Assembly (NCBI RefSeq): GCF_000271665.2
Contig: NZ_CP010978.1
Coordinates: 2,944,501-3,008,500, forward strand
Source of the DNA: Pelosinus fermentans JBW45
Lineage (GTDB): Bacteria > Bacillota > Negativicutes > DSM-13327
Direction: 5' to 3'
Length of the DNA stretch: 64,000 nt
Positions within the stretch are counted from its first letter, which is position 1, and every line of letters starts with the position of its first letter. Under the pieces are notes generated by a model, which saw only the letters and a program-made list of their open reading frames with translations, was not told where the DNA came from and did no database searches. This document shows positions 39,391 to 46,778 of this stretch, piece by piece. A program made the position numbers and the translations under genes.

Positions 39391-41418
39391 CTATTGAAAC
39401 GCTGCAGTGACAATTTTTTCGATCAGTTCTTCCGTTGGTATATAAGGAATCGTCACATGAGCTTTACCTGCATAATCGCGGTTAAATTCAATAATGGTTT
39501 CAATTGAATGTTCATTTCTTGCCCATGATCGACGGGCTACACCCCCAATGACATCCCATAACATGGCCGATTGCAAAATTTTATCGACCCGCTCACTACC
39601 ATCCAACACCATACCAAAGCCGCCATTGATTGATTTACCGATCCCCACACCCCCACCATTATGCAATGCTACCAGGCTCATTCCTCTGGCAGCATTGCCG
39701 GCAAAACATTGTACTGCCATATCTGCCATCACATTGCTGCCATCCTTGATATTCGACGTTTCGCGAAAGGGTGAGTCCGTGCCGCTGACATCGTGATGAT
39801 CACGCCCTAGCATGACCGGACCAATATCACCACGGCGCACCATTTCATTAAAACGTAATGCAATACTCTTACGGCCTTCTGCATCCTGATATAAAATGCG
39901 CGCCTGGGTTCCTACAACCAACTCATGTTTTTGGGCATCACGAATCCAAATATAATTATCCCTATCCTGGCCGCGCCGTTCAGGATTAATGCATTGCATC
40001 GCCGCTTGGTCAGTTTTATGTAAATCTTCCGGTTTGCCGCTTAAGCAAACCCAGCGAAATGGACCATAGCCGTAATCAAACAATTGTGGTCCCATGATAT
40101 CTTCCACATAGGAGGGAAAAATAAAGCCATCTTTTTCATCATGTCCGTTTTTAGCAATTTCTGTAACCCCTGCATCATAAATTGCCTTCATAAATGCATT
40201 TCCGTAATCAAAGAAATAGGTCCCCTGTTTTACCATTTCTTTGATTAATATGAAATGACGCTGCAAGCTCTTGTTAACCAATTCATGAAATTTGCTGCGA
40301 TTGTTAGTCAAAAGTGCGGTCCGCTCCTCAAAGGTCAACCCCTGTGGACAATAGCCACCGTCATAGGCCGCATGGCAGGAGGTTTGATCAGACAATAAGT
40401 CAATATGTTTATGATTGGCTACTGCATATTCCAGCAAATCTACAATATTGCCATGATAGGCTATGGATAATGCTTTACCCGCAGCCTGATATTCTTCTGC
40501 CATCTTGAATACTTCCTCAATATTATCGCTGCATTTTCCAACCCATCCTTGTTCTAAACGTGTCTGAATGCGGGAGATGTCTACCTCAGCAATAATGCCC
40601 ACTGCACCAGCAATTTCTATTGCTTTTGGCTGCGCACCGCTCATCCCTCCCAATCCAGAGGAAACAAACAACTTCCCATGCAGATCATCATGAGGCGCAA
40701 CGCCCAATTTAATCCTACCTGCCGTTAATAAGGTGTTAAAAGTTCCATGAACAATGCCTTGTGGACCAATATACATCCAGCCGCCCGCTGTCATCTGTCC
40801 ATAGTTGGCAACCCCCATCTGTTCGGCAACTTCCCAGTCATCCTGATTATCAAACATCCCCACCATCAGAGCATTGGTGATAATTACCCTGGGTGCTTCA
40901 GGTTTTGAGGGGAACAATCCCAGGGGATGACCGGACTCTACAACTAGTGTTTGATCTTGCGTCATAACTTCCAAATATTTTTTAATCAATTGATATTGCA
41001 TCCAATTCTGACATACACTTCCTGTTTCTCCATAAGTGACCATTTCATAAGGATAAAGAGCAACATCATGATCCAGGTTATTATCAATCATGACTTGAAA
41101 TGCCTTACCTTCAATGCAGTTACCTTTATATTCATCTAATGGTTTACCGTAAATAGATTCTTTCGGCATATACCGATAACCATAAATCCGTCCATATGTT
41201 TTTAGTTCTTCCATAAATTCCCTTGCCAAATGGTTATGCAACTCCTCTGGAATATACCGTAGAGCATTTTTCAATGCAACTTTACTTTGTTCAATACTTA
41301 ATCGAAAGCCTCTATTCGGTGCCCTGCGCACACCCGTTTTAAATATCGGCGGCTCTGGTAATACATTGTCCAGTTTAATCGTCATGGCACAGGTAATCCC
41401 TTTATTATCGATCTTCAT
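39391..41418 (-). CDS. hutU: Urocanate hydratase
   Basis: This 675-residue protein is of the longer urocanase type found in anaerobes (the classical enzyme is about 555 residues). The NAD-binding FVSSGLGGMSGAQPKA and the active-site Cys region FAGNAARGMSLVALHNGGGVGIGKS are conserved. It converts urocanate to 4-imidazolone-5-propionate. The start at 41418 follows GGAAGGGG at 8 nt. A promoter with SARP-like repeats lies at 41508-41562. Confidence 0.96.
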   Translation of the reverse strand: MKIDNKGITCAMTIKLDNVLPEPPIFKTGVRRAPNRGFRLSIEQSKVALKNALRYIPEELHNHLAREFMEELKTYGRIYGYRYMPKESIYGKPLDEYKGNCIEGKAFQVMIDNNLDHDVALYPYEMVTYGETGSVCQNWMQYQLIKKYLEVMTQDQTLVVESGHPLGLFPSKPEAPRVIITNALMVGMFDNQDDWEVAEQMGVANYGQMTAGGWMYIGPQGIVHGTFNTLLTAGRIKLGVAPHDDLHGKLFVSSGLGGMSGAQPKAIEIAGAVGIIAEVDISRIQTRLEQGWVGKCSDNIEEVFKMAEEYQAAGKALSIAYHGNIVDLLEYAVANHKHIDLLSDQTSCHAAYDGGYCPQGLTFEERTALLTNNRSKFHELVNKSLQRHFILIKEMVKQGTYFFDYGNAFMKAIYDAGVTEIAKNGHDEKDGFIFPSYVEDIMGPQLFDYGYGPFRWVCLSGKPEDLHKTDQAAMQCINPERRGQDRDNYIWIRDAQKHELVVGTQARILYQDAEGRKSIALRFNEMVRRGDIGPVMLGRDHHDVSGTDSPFRETSNIKDGSNVMADMAVQCFAGNAARGMSLVALHNGGGVGIGKSINGGFGMVLDGSERVDKILQSAMLWDVIGGVARRSWARNEHSIETIIEFNRDYAGKAHVTIPYIPTEELIEKIVTAAFQ

Positions 41419-41507
41419 CGTCATATCCCCTTCCACAAAAATAGTATTTAACCATCTATAAAATAATTAATCAAATATATTTTATTTATAATAATCTTTA
41501 TATTCTG

Positions 41508-41562
41508 ATTATAATGCGCCTACTGTCAAAATATCGTCAAAAGAATGCCCAGCATCGTCAAA
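41508..41562 (-). promoter_or_regulatory. hutU promoter with phased direct repeats (SARP-like architecture)
   Basis: On the minus strand the 9-mers TTTGACGAT (41533-41541) and TTTGACAGT (41522-41530) have an 11-bp period. Eight bp (41514-41521) follow before a perfect TATAAT (41508-41513). A further TTTGACGAT copy lies 21 bp upstream (41554-41562). No normal -35 box is needed in this layout. The promoter of the PAS gene at 43191-43224 has the same arrangement. Confidence 0.7.
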
Positions 41563-41585
41563 TTATACACCAAATACCTTCACTG

Positions 41586-42596
41586 TCACCTAGCCACCCC
41601 TTTCAGTCGGCAAAGAGTATCTACTACAGCAAAAATGATCACTTTGGCCAAGCTCGCAGTTGCCCTGTCATGATCAAACCGCGGTGATACTTCTGCAATG
41701 TCAAATCCAACAACTTTCTGTGTGCGAAGTATATGTTTTAAATACTTCAGCACCATCTCCGGGTGCAGCCCCAAGGGCTGTGGTGCACTGACTCCGGGAG
41801 CAAAAGAAGAGGAAAATACATCTGCACAAATCGTTACGTAAAGATTGGGTATCGACTGCATAAAAGAATCAAGCTTTTCCAGGATATGTTCTTCATATTG
41901 CATGGAAATATCACCTGCTAATAAATAACCTGCTCCTAATTGTTGGGCCGTCTTGAATAATTCAAGTGTATTGCTGCTGCGCTGGATTCCCAAGCAAAAA
42001 TAATGGAATCCTTCTCCCCATTTGCAAGCATCATCGGCAATTTGCCGAAACATCGTCCCAGAATTTCCTTCCCTAATAAATGGTCGAAGATCAAAGTGTG
42101 CATCAAAATTTAAAATACCCAGATCACATTTACCATCTTTCTGTCGCAGGAAATCCGCTTGTCCCCGGAAATGTCCCAAAGCAGTTTCATGACCGCCTCC
42201 CATAACCAGAGGAAACAGTCCGGCTTGACGGAGATTAAGAACTGCTTGTTCTAGCACCATCTGGCTTTTCATTAACTCTCCATCTGCACAGGTAATGTTT
42301 CCCGCATCAAACACCAACACCTCTGAAGAAAAAGAACAGGGTAAATTAGCAAGTTCACGTCGTATCCCCTCCGGTCCTGAAGAAGCACCTTGGCGTCCGC
42401 TATTCCTCCGTATGCCCTCGTCACAGCAAAATCCCAGCAAAGCAAATCCCAATTTACCTGTGAATTTAAATAATGGCTGCCGTAAATCCAGCGGTTTTAT
42501 CCATTGGTGCCACCGAAAAGCATCATAATTTTCCCTGCTGTCAATCCGCCCCTGCCATATTGTAAAATCCGCTGTCTCGTATCTATCCTGAAACAT
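41586..42596 (-). CDS. hutG: Formimidoylglutamase-like ureohydrolase
   Basis: This 336-residue arginase/agmatinase-fold protein carries Mn ligands in GGGHET, NFDAHFDLR (D-A-H-x-D) and CADVFSSSFAPGVSAPQPLG, the last in the form usual for formimidoylglutamases. It hydrolyses N-formimino-L-glutamate to glutamate and formamide. It precedes hutU by 167 bp, which hold a separate promoter, and follows the PAS gene and fhs scar. The start follows GGAGGATAAGT. Another ureohydrolase activity is possible but the neighbours support HutG. Confidence 0.9.
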   Translation of the reverse strand: MFQDRYETADFTIWQGRIDSRENYDAFRWHQWIKPLDLRQPLFKFTGKLGFALLGFCCDEGIRRNSGRQGASSGPEGIRRELANLPCSFSSEVLVFDAGNITCADGELMKSQMVLEQAVLNLRQAGLFPLVMGGGHETALGHFRGQADFLRQKDGKCDLGILNFDAHFDLRPFIREGNSGTMFRQIADDACKWGEGFHYFCLGIQRSSNTLELFKTAQQLGAGYLLAGDISMQYEEHILEKLDSFMQSIPNLYVTICADVFSSSFAPGVSAPQPLGLHPEMVLKYLKHILRTQKVVGFDIAEVSPRFDHDRATASLAKVIIFAVVDTLCRLKGVAR

Positions 42597-42645
42597 ACTT
42601 ATCCTCCTGCTCAGTCTTATCTATTGGTCTACGACTTGTTTTGGC

Positions 42646-42787
42646 TTAAAATAATCCAGTAATTTTACCATCATTATCAATATCCATCATTTCTGCCGCA
42701 GGTTTTTTCGGAAGTCCTGGCATTGTCATAATATCGCCGGTAATCACCACCAAAAAATTCCTGGGCAATTTCCACATCACTTTTCAT
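42646..42787 (-). pseudogene. fhs: Remnant of formate-tetrahydrofolate ligase (both ends only)
   Basis: Reading the minus strand, GAGGTGATTGTA is followed by an ATG at 42787 and codons [10 protein letters not shown], which match the N-terminus of Fhs. Immediately after, shifted by one frame, come about 37 codons ending at a TAA (42646-42648). They read [16 protein letters not shown], then [13 protein letters not shown] and GKITGLF, the conserved C-terminus of Fhs. The whole middle of a gene of about 1.67 kb is missing and the join is out of frame. No function remains. It lies 22 bp after the PAS gene and 49 bp before hutG. Confidence 0.85.
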
Positions 42788-42809
42788 TACAATCACCTCA
42801 TCAAAAAAT

Positions 42810-43148
42810 TTAACTTCTTACATAATGGGGCATTTCAGCTGGGATCACCATAGATAATTCCACCAGACCCGCATATTCCCCATTCTGATACCATGGCGTT
42901 TGATAAACCAGCTTTTTTACGCCGTTTTTCTCAATGGTATAACTATTGGCAGTTTTGGTTTCGATAATCTCCGTGATTTTTTTACAGGCACGGTCAGAAT
43001 GAATATCTGCTACATTTTTCCCAACCAAAGTCTTACCACCATATTTTTCAAAAGTTTTAACCGAGGAATCATTCATTTCTATAATTTTGCCAGTTTTATC
43101 TGTAACGGTAATTGCAAAAGGCAATTCCTTTACCCATCCTGTAGACAT
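42810..43148 (-). CDS. Single PAS-domain protein
   Basis: This 112-residue protein is essentially one PAS domain (about residues 8-105: PFAITVTDKTGKIIEMNDSS, then VGKNVADIH) with no effector or membrane segment. It may sense a small molecule or redox state and act on a partner. It heads a transcript PAS, fhs scar, hutG. Its promoter (43191-43224) is built like that of hutU, so both appear to be controlled by the same activator. The start follows GAGGGGGAAGGG. The function is not known. Confidence 0.8.
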   Translation of the reverse strand: MSTGWVKELPFAITVTDKTGKIIEMNDSSVKTFEKYGGKTLVGKNVADIHSDRACKKITEIIETKTANSYTIEKNGVKKLVYQTPWYQNGEYAGLVELSMVIPAEMPHYVRS

Positions 43149-43190
43149 ATGCTTTCCCTTCCCCCTCTTAAAGTGGTTCTTCTTATATGA

Positions 43191-43224
43191 ATTCTACAAA
43201 AAGCAATGTCTAACTATCGTCAAA
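43191..43224 (-). promoter_or_regulatory. PAS-gene promoter with phased direct repeats (SARP-like architecture)
   Basis: On the minus strand TTTGACGAT (43216-43224), 2 bp, TTAGACATT (43205-43213), 8 bp, then TAGAAT (43191-43196). Spacing and repeat sequence match the hutU promoter. Confidence 0.65.
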
Positions 43225-43273
43225 TAGTAGTGACACATTACATAATGGCACACTGTACAATAAATCTTATTAT

Positions 43274-43315
43274 ACAAATAAAAAAAAGGTGGCGAATAGC
43301 CACCTTTTTATTTGT
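43274..43315. terminator. Terminator of the spoVA operon
   Basis: AAGGTGGC and GCCACCTT form a GC-rich core around GAATA. The stem extends through A/T runs on both sides (ACAAATAAAAA with TTTTTATTTGT). It functions in either direction by sequence. Confidence 0.9.
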
Positions 43316-43465
43316 GTCATTGGTTTTCTTTAGTTGGATAACTAGCTAATAATTCTACAAGGAAGTGTTAGAATGAAGTTTATAAATAGCAAATTACATA
43401 AAGATAAAAACTGAATTGGTTTCTTCAGCTTTTATTCAAGATGAACTTTACCATTAATCACTTTG
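43316..43465. other. Non-coding gap between spoVA terminator and DUF1657 gene
   Basis: This 150-bp AT-rich stretch lies downstream of the last spoVA-operon gene and before its terminator. No reading frame, promoter or repeat worth naming was seen. Confidence 0.3.
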
Positions 43466-43666
43466 TTATTTGTATTGAGGTTCTTGCTTTTCAATGTATT
43501 TTTGCCTTCCCTTCAATGTATCAATAGCATTGTCAAGGGTTGTTGCTAATTGCTCAAATGTTTGTTTTGCTTGCGGATCCTGAGTTTCCATAGAAAATGT
43601 TTTCATGCTGGATGCAGCAGATTGAATAGTTGCAATAGCCTGATTCATTTGAGTACCTACCGTCAT
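43466..43666 (-). CDS. DUF1657 small protein (second copy)
   Basis: This 66-residue protein (MTVGTQMNQAIATIQSAAS start, KYIEKQEPQYK end) belongs to DUF1657. Such small helical proteins accompany spoVA genes of the spoVA2mob type. It shares the MTV start and the QEPQYK end with the first copy at 46435-46641. The start at 43666 follows AAAGGGGGTGAG; a longer frame to 43735 overlaps spoVAE. The molecular function is unknown. Confidence 0.85.
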   Translation of the reverse strand: MTVGTQMNQAIATIQSAASSMKTFSMETQDPQAKQTFEQLATTLDNAIDTLKGRQKYIEKQEPQYK

Positions 43667-43694
43667 TTTTCTCACCCCCTTTTCAGAAATATTT

Positions 43695-44048
43695 TTATCC
43701 TTTTGGTTTACATAGTAAAGCTGACAAAAATCCAAATATAATCGCTGCTGAAATACCTGAACTGGTGATTTTAAAAATACCTGTCAATACCCCAATAATA
43801 CCAGTCTTTTCTGCCTCTTGAAGAGCGCCTTTTACCAATTGGTTGCCAAAGCTACTGATCGGAACGGATGCTCCAGCTCCAGCAAATTTTACTAAATCAT
43901 CATATAAACCAAATCCTCCTAAAACAGCTCCAGACACTACCAATGTAACCATTGTATGTGCAGGAGTTAGTTTTAACCCGTCCATGAGGAGCTGTCCAAT
44001 CACACATATAGCCCCACCAACGATAAACGCCAAAATAAATTTTTCCAA
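43695..44048 (-). CDS. spoVAE: Stage V sporulation protein AE (SpoVAEb type)
   Basis: This 117-residue membrane protein has about four hydrophobic segments and GGFGLYDDLVKFAGAGASVPISSFGNQLVKGA, the SpoVAC/SpoVAE family signature. The TTG start at 44048 is chosen because AGGAGG precedes it at 8 nt; the longer frame lies in spoVAD. With SpoVAC and SpoVAD it takes up dipicolinic acid into the forespore and releases it at germination. It lies 17 bp after spoVAD. Confidence 0.92.
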   Translation of the reverse strand: MEKFILAFIVGGAICVIGQLLMDGLKLTPAHTMVTLVVSGAVLGGFGLYDDLVKFAGAGASVPISSFGNQLVKGALQEAEKTGIIGVLTGIFKITSSGISAAIIFGFLSALLCKPKG

Positions 44049-44065
44049 ACCTGGTGCCTCCTGTT

Positions 44066-45067
44066 TTACATTTCTATGGATACTGCATGAGCAACGCACG
44101 GTATAGTTTCCTTTTGCTGGTAAGACATAGGGGACAATAAAGCACCTGTGGCTATAACCAGAATTCGATTCAGTTCTCCTTTTCGCATACGATTTAAAAG
44201 ATGCCCAAAGGTTGTTGTCGCAGCACAGGCACAACCACTGCCTCCTGCAAAAACTGGCTGATTTTCCTTATACATCAAAATACCGCAGTCGGTCAATTTT
44301 TCTACAGGGATATCAAGTCCATGCTGTTTAAGCAAATCTCCTGCAATTGGGTGACCTACCCTACCCAAGTCTCCGGTGGCAATCAGGTCATATTGTAATG
44401 GGGATATGTTTAAATCCCTAAAGTGGGCTTCAATGGTGTCAACTGCAGCAGGAGCCATAGCTGCCCCCATGTTAAAGGGGTCAGAAAGCCCCATGTCTAT
44501 TACACGCCCAATAGTAGATGCTACGATGCGCGGTCCTTCACCTTGCCTCGCAATAACTGCAGCACCTGCTCCCGTCACAGTCCACTGTGCAGTAGGTGGC
44601 TTTTGCGCGCCATATTCGGTAGGGTAACGGTATTGTTTTTCACTAGCTGCGTTATGGCTAGATGTGCCAACAAGTGCATTCTGTGCGAAGCCACTATCAA
44701 TAATAAGAGATGCTAAAGAAAGACCTTCCATAGAACTAGAGCATGCTCCATAAATCCCCAAGTAAGGAACAGCAAGGGCACGTGCAGTAAAGCTGCTGGG
44801 GATAATCTGGTTAATTAGATCACCGCTGAGAAAAAACTGGATATCCTCTTTCTTAAGTCCTGATTTTTTAATTGCAGTCTCACAAGCCTGTTCCAAAAGT
44901 TTTTTTTCTGCTTGTTCATAACTGTCTTGTCCAAGCCATATATCGCCATGAAGCATGTCAAAATCCTTTGCTAGGTTGCCTTGTGCCTCAAAAGGTCCGC
45001 CTATAGCCGCAGATCCAATAATTACTGGTTTGGATTGAAAAACCCATGTTTGATGACCTTGCAACAT
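44066..45067 (-). CDS. spoVAD: Stage V sporulation protein AD
   Basis: This 333-residue protein has a thiolase/ketoacyl-synthase III fold and is the dipicolinic-acid-binding subunit of SpoVA. GIYGACSSSMEGLSLAS, QWTVTGAGAAVIA and FAGGSGCACAATT are conserved. SpoVAD is peripheral on the inner forespore membrane. Its ATG directly follows the spoVAC stop (the TAA and ATG abut), suggesting translational coupling. Confidence 0.95.
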   Translation of the reverse strand: MLQGHQTWVFQSKPVIIGSAAIGGPFEAQGNLAKDFDMLHGDIWLGQDSYEQAEKKLLEQACETAIKKSGLKKEDIQFFLSGDLINQIIPSSFTARALAVPYLGIYGACSSSMEGLSLASLIIDSGFAQNALVGTSSHNAASEKQYRYPTEYGAQKPPTAQWTVTGAGAAVIARQGEGPRIVASTIGRVIDMGLSDPFNMGAAMAPAAVDTIEAHFRDLNISPLQYDLIATGDLGRVGHPIAGDLLKQHGLDIPVEKLTDCGILMYKENQPVFAGGSGCACAATTTFGHLLNRMRKGELNRILVIATGALLSPMSYQQKETIPCVAHAVSIEM

Positions 45068-45547
45068 TTACATTCCACCTAACGACTTAATCATTACACT
45101 TATAATAGCAACAATAAAAGCAGAAAAGACTCCAAATACAATGACTGGTCCTGCGATTTTAAACATATTGCCTCCAACACCTAATACAAAACCCTCACTT
45201 TTATGATCAAGAGAAGCTGATGCGATAGTATTTGCAAATCCTGTAACTGGAACCGAACTTCCCGCACCAGCCCATTGAGCAATATGATCATATACTCCAA
45301 AGCTTGTGAGTAACACTGAAATCATAATTAAAACCGCAACGGTAGGATCTCCTGCTGTCTTTTCATCAAAATTGAAATAATTTATGAAAAACCACTGTAT
45401 TCCCTGACCTATTGTACAAATAATTCCTCCGCCAATAAAAGCTCGTACGCAATTTAATAGTATGGGACGCTGTGGTTCCCTTGCACGAGCAAAGTCTTGG
45501 TACTGCTGCTGCACCGGAGTGAGATTCTTTCTTTTAATACTTGACAA
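45068..45547 (-). CDS. spoVAC: Stage V sporulation protein AC
   Basis: This 159-residue membrane protein of the SpoVAC/SpoVAE family has about five hydrophobic segments and the signature SFGVYDHIAQWAGAGSSVPVTGFANTIASA. In Bacillus, SpoVAC is the mechanosensitive channel for dipicolinic acid. It lies 12 bp after the DUF421 gene. Confidence 0.94.
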   Translation of the reverse strand: MSSIKRKNLTPVQQQYQDFARAREPQRPILLNCVRAFIGGGIICTIGQGIQWFFINYFNFDEKTAGDPTVAVLIMISVLLTSFGVYDHIAQWAGAGSSVPVTGFANTIASASLDHKSEGFVLGVGGNMFKIAGPVIVFGVFSAFIVAIISVMIKSLGGM

Positions 45548-45559
45548 TACAATCCACCT

Positions 45560-46420
45560 CTATCGTAATAAATATGGCTTGAGTTTTTCCATAAGTTGTT
45601 CTAACTTTTCAGCATGCTCCGAATACATCTTTCGAGCTGCTTCATTTTTTGTCTCCAGTGAAAAGCTCATGAGATCAGCCTGGCTTTTTTCAAAATTTGC
45701 ATAGAGCATTTCCTTAACTTTAGGCTGCGGTATTTGTATAGAGTCGTCAAACAAATCTAGGTATAAATCCCCAGATGAATCTACTTGTCCGATGAAAACA
45801 TTATCGATGGATACTCCTATGGTTTCCAATTGAATCTCTAGCCATTCCCTATTAAAGCCTAAAGAAAATAGGGATTCGTTTAGCATATTGCCATCTAGTA
45901 TAACAGTCTGTGGTTCTGTCAGTGGTGCCAATTTCATTCCTAAATCATAGGAAGATACAGGCTTTTTATGGGATTTCAAAAATACATTTATGTCTCCGGT
46001 ATCCTCCATTACAGCAAATTCTACATCTGCTAAACTGAAAGCATTTTTGGAGCGAAGTTCTCGCAGCAGTTCCTCTGCTGTTAGTCTTGTTTGTAGGAGA
46101 TTTTCTTCCATGATCTTCCCATGCTTAATTAACACAGTTTCTTTTCCGCTGACAATGTCATGGACCCACTTGCTTTTTAGAGATAAATAATCCAATGCTA
46201 TAGGAAATAATACCCAAACACTAAGAGCAATAAATCCAAAGGTAAGATTTGCAATTAAATTTAAGGACATTATTGCAGCAATTACTGCAGCTACAATGTA
46301 ACTTACAAATCTAAAAGGCGTCATTCGGACAATATTTCTTTTTCCCATTAATCTGATCAAAATCAACATTAAAAAGAATAATGAAACTGAGCTCAGTAAT
46401 ATCTGTATCCATGTTTGCAT
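45560..46420 (-). CDS. DUF421 (YetF-like) membrane protein of the spoVA operon
   Basis: The 286-residue protein has three N-terminal membrane helices (about residues 5-90) and a cytoplasmic DUF421 region with IKHGKIMEENLLQTRLTAEELL and SLADVEFAVMEDTGDINV. The C-terminal part is unassigned. In spoVA2mob operons a DUF421/DUF1657 protein (2Duf) raises spore heat resistance; a similar role here is inference. The ATG at 46420 follows CAGGAG at 7 nt. The gene lies 14 bp after the first DUF1657 gene. Confidence 0.88.
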   Translation of the reverse strand: MQTWIQILLSSVSLFFLMLILIRLMGKRNIVRMTPFRFVSYIVAAVIAAIMSLNLIANLTFGFIALSVWVLFPIALDYLSLKSKWVHDIVSGKETVLIKHGKIMEENLLQTRLTAEELLRELRSKNAFSLADVEFAVMEDTGDINVFLKSHKKPVSSYDLGMKLAPLTEPQTVILDGNMLNESLFSLGFNREWLEIQLETIGVSIDNVFIGQVDSSGDLYLDLFDDSIQIPQPKVKEMLYANFEKSQADLMSFSLETKNEAARKMYSEHAEKLEQLMEKLKPYLLR

Positions 46421-46434
46421 TTTCAATCTCCTGA

Positions 46435-46641
46435 CTAATTTCCTTTATATTGTGGCTCTTGATATTCCAAAACTTTTATTCTTTCCTCAAGATCGCTGAT
46501 AATTTGCGCTGTAGCTTCTAACGTTTCATTGTAAACTAATTTGCTTTCTTTATCCCTCGTCTGTAGCGCATATAGTCTTAATGTTCCTTGATTACCTTTT
46601 AGAGTGGCTAATGTTTTTTTTATCTGAGAAGCAACTGTCAT
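46435..46641 (-). CDS. DUF1657 small protein (first copy)
   Basis: This 68-residue helical protein (MTVASQIKKTLATLKG start, EYQEPQYKGN end) belongs to DUF1657. It is the first gene of the spoVA operon. The ATG at 46641 follows GGAGG at 8 nt, and the longer frame to 46680 would start inside the sigma-G-like -10 box. The function is not known. Confidence 0.87.
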   Translation of the reverse strand: MTVASQIKKTLATLKGNQGTLRLYALQTRDKESKLVYNETLEATAQIISDLEERIKVLEYQEPQYKGN

Positions 46642-46665
46642 ATCCATTACCTCCATCTTCCCTAC

Positions 46666-46695
46666 TAGTATTACTCTCATTCTAAATATTATTCA
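46666..46695 (-). promoter_or_regulatory. Sigma-G-like (forespore) promoter of the spoVA operon
   Basis: On the minus strand TGAATA (46690-46695) and AATACTA (46666-46672) lie 17 bp apart. This is close to the forespore sigma-G consensus (TGNATA and CATNNTA). It begins 25 bp before the first start codon. Confidence 0.65.
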
Positions 46696-46702
46696 GTAAG
46701 TT

Positions 46703-46744
46703 ATGATTCGTCCCCAAAAAGAAGTGTTGTTAGAGACAAATCAT
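46703..46744 (-). terminator. Hairpin after the BTAD regulator gene
   Basis: ATGATTTGTC and GACGAATCAT on the minus strand pair over 10 bp around a loop of about 22 nt. It lies between the regulator stop and the spoVA promoter. There is no good T-tract, so it is a weak terminator at best. Confidence 0.35.
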
Positions 46745-46778
46745 AGCTATTAATTAAACAGCCAAAGCCCACGGTCTA

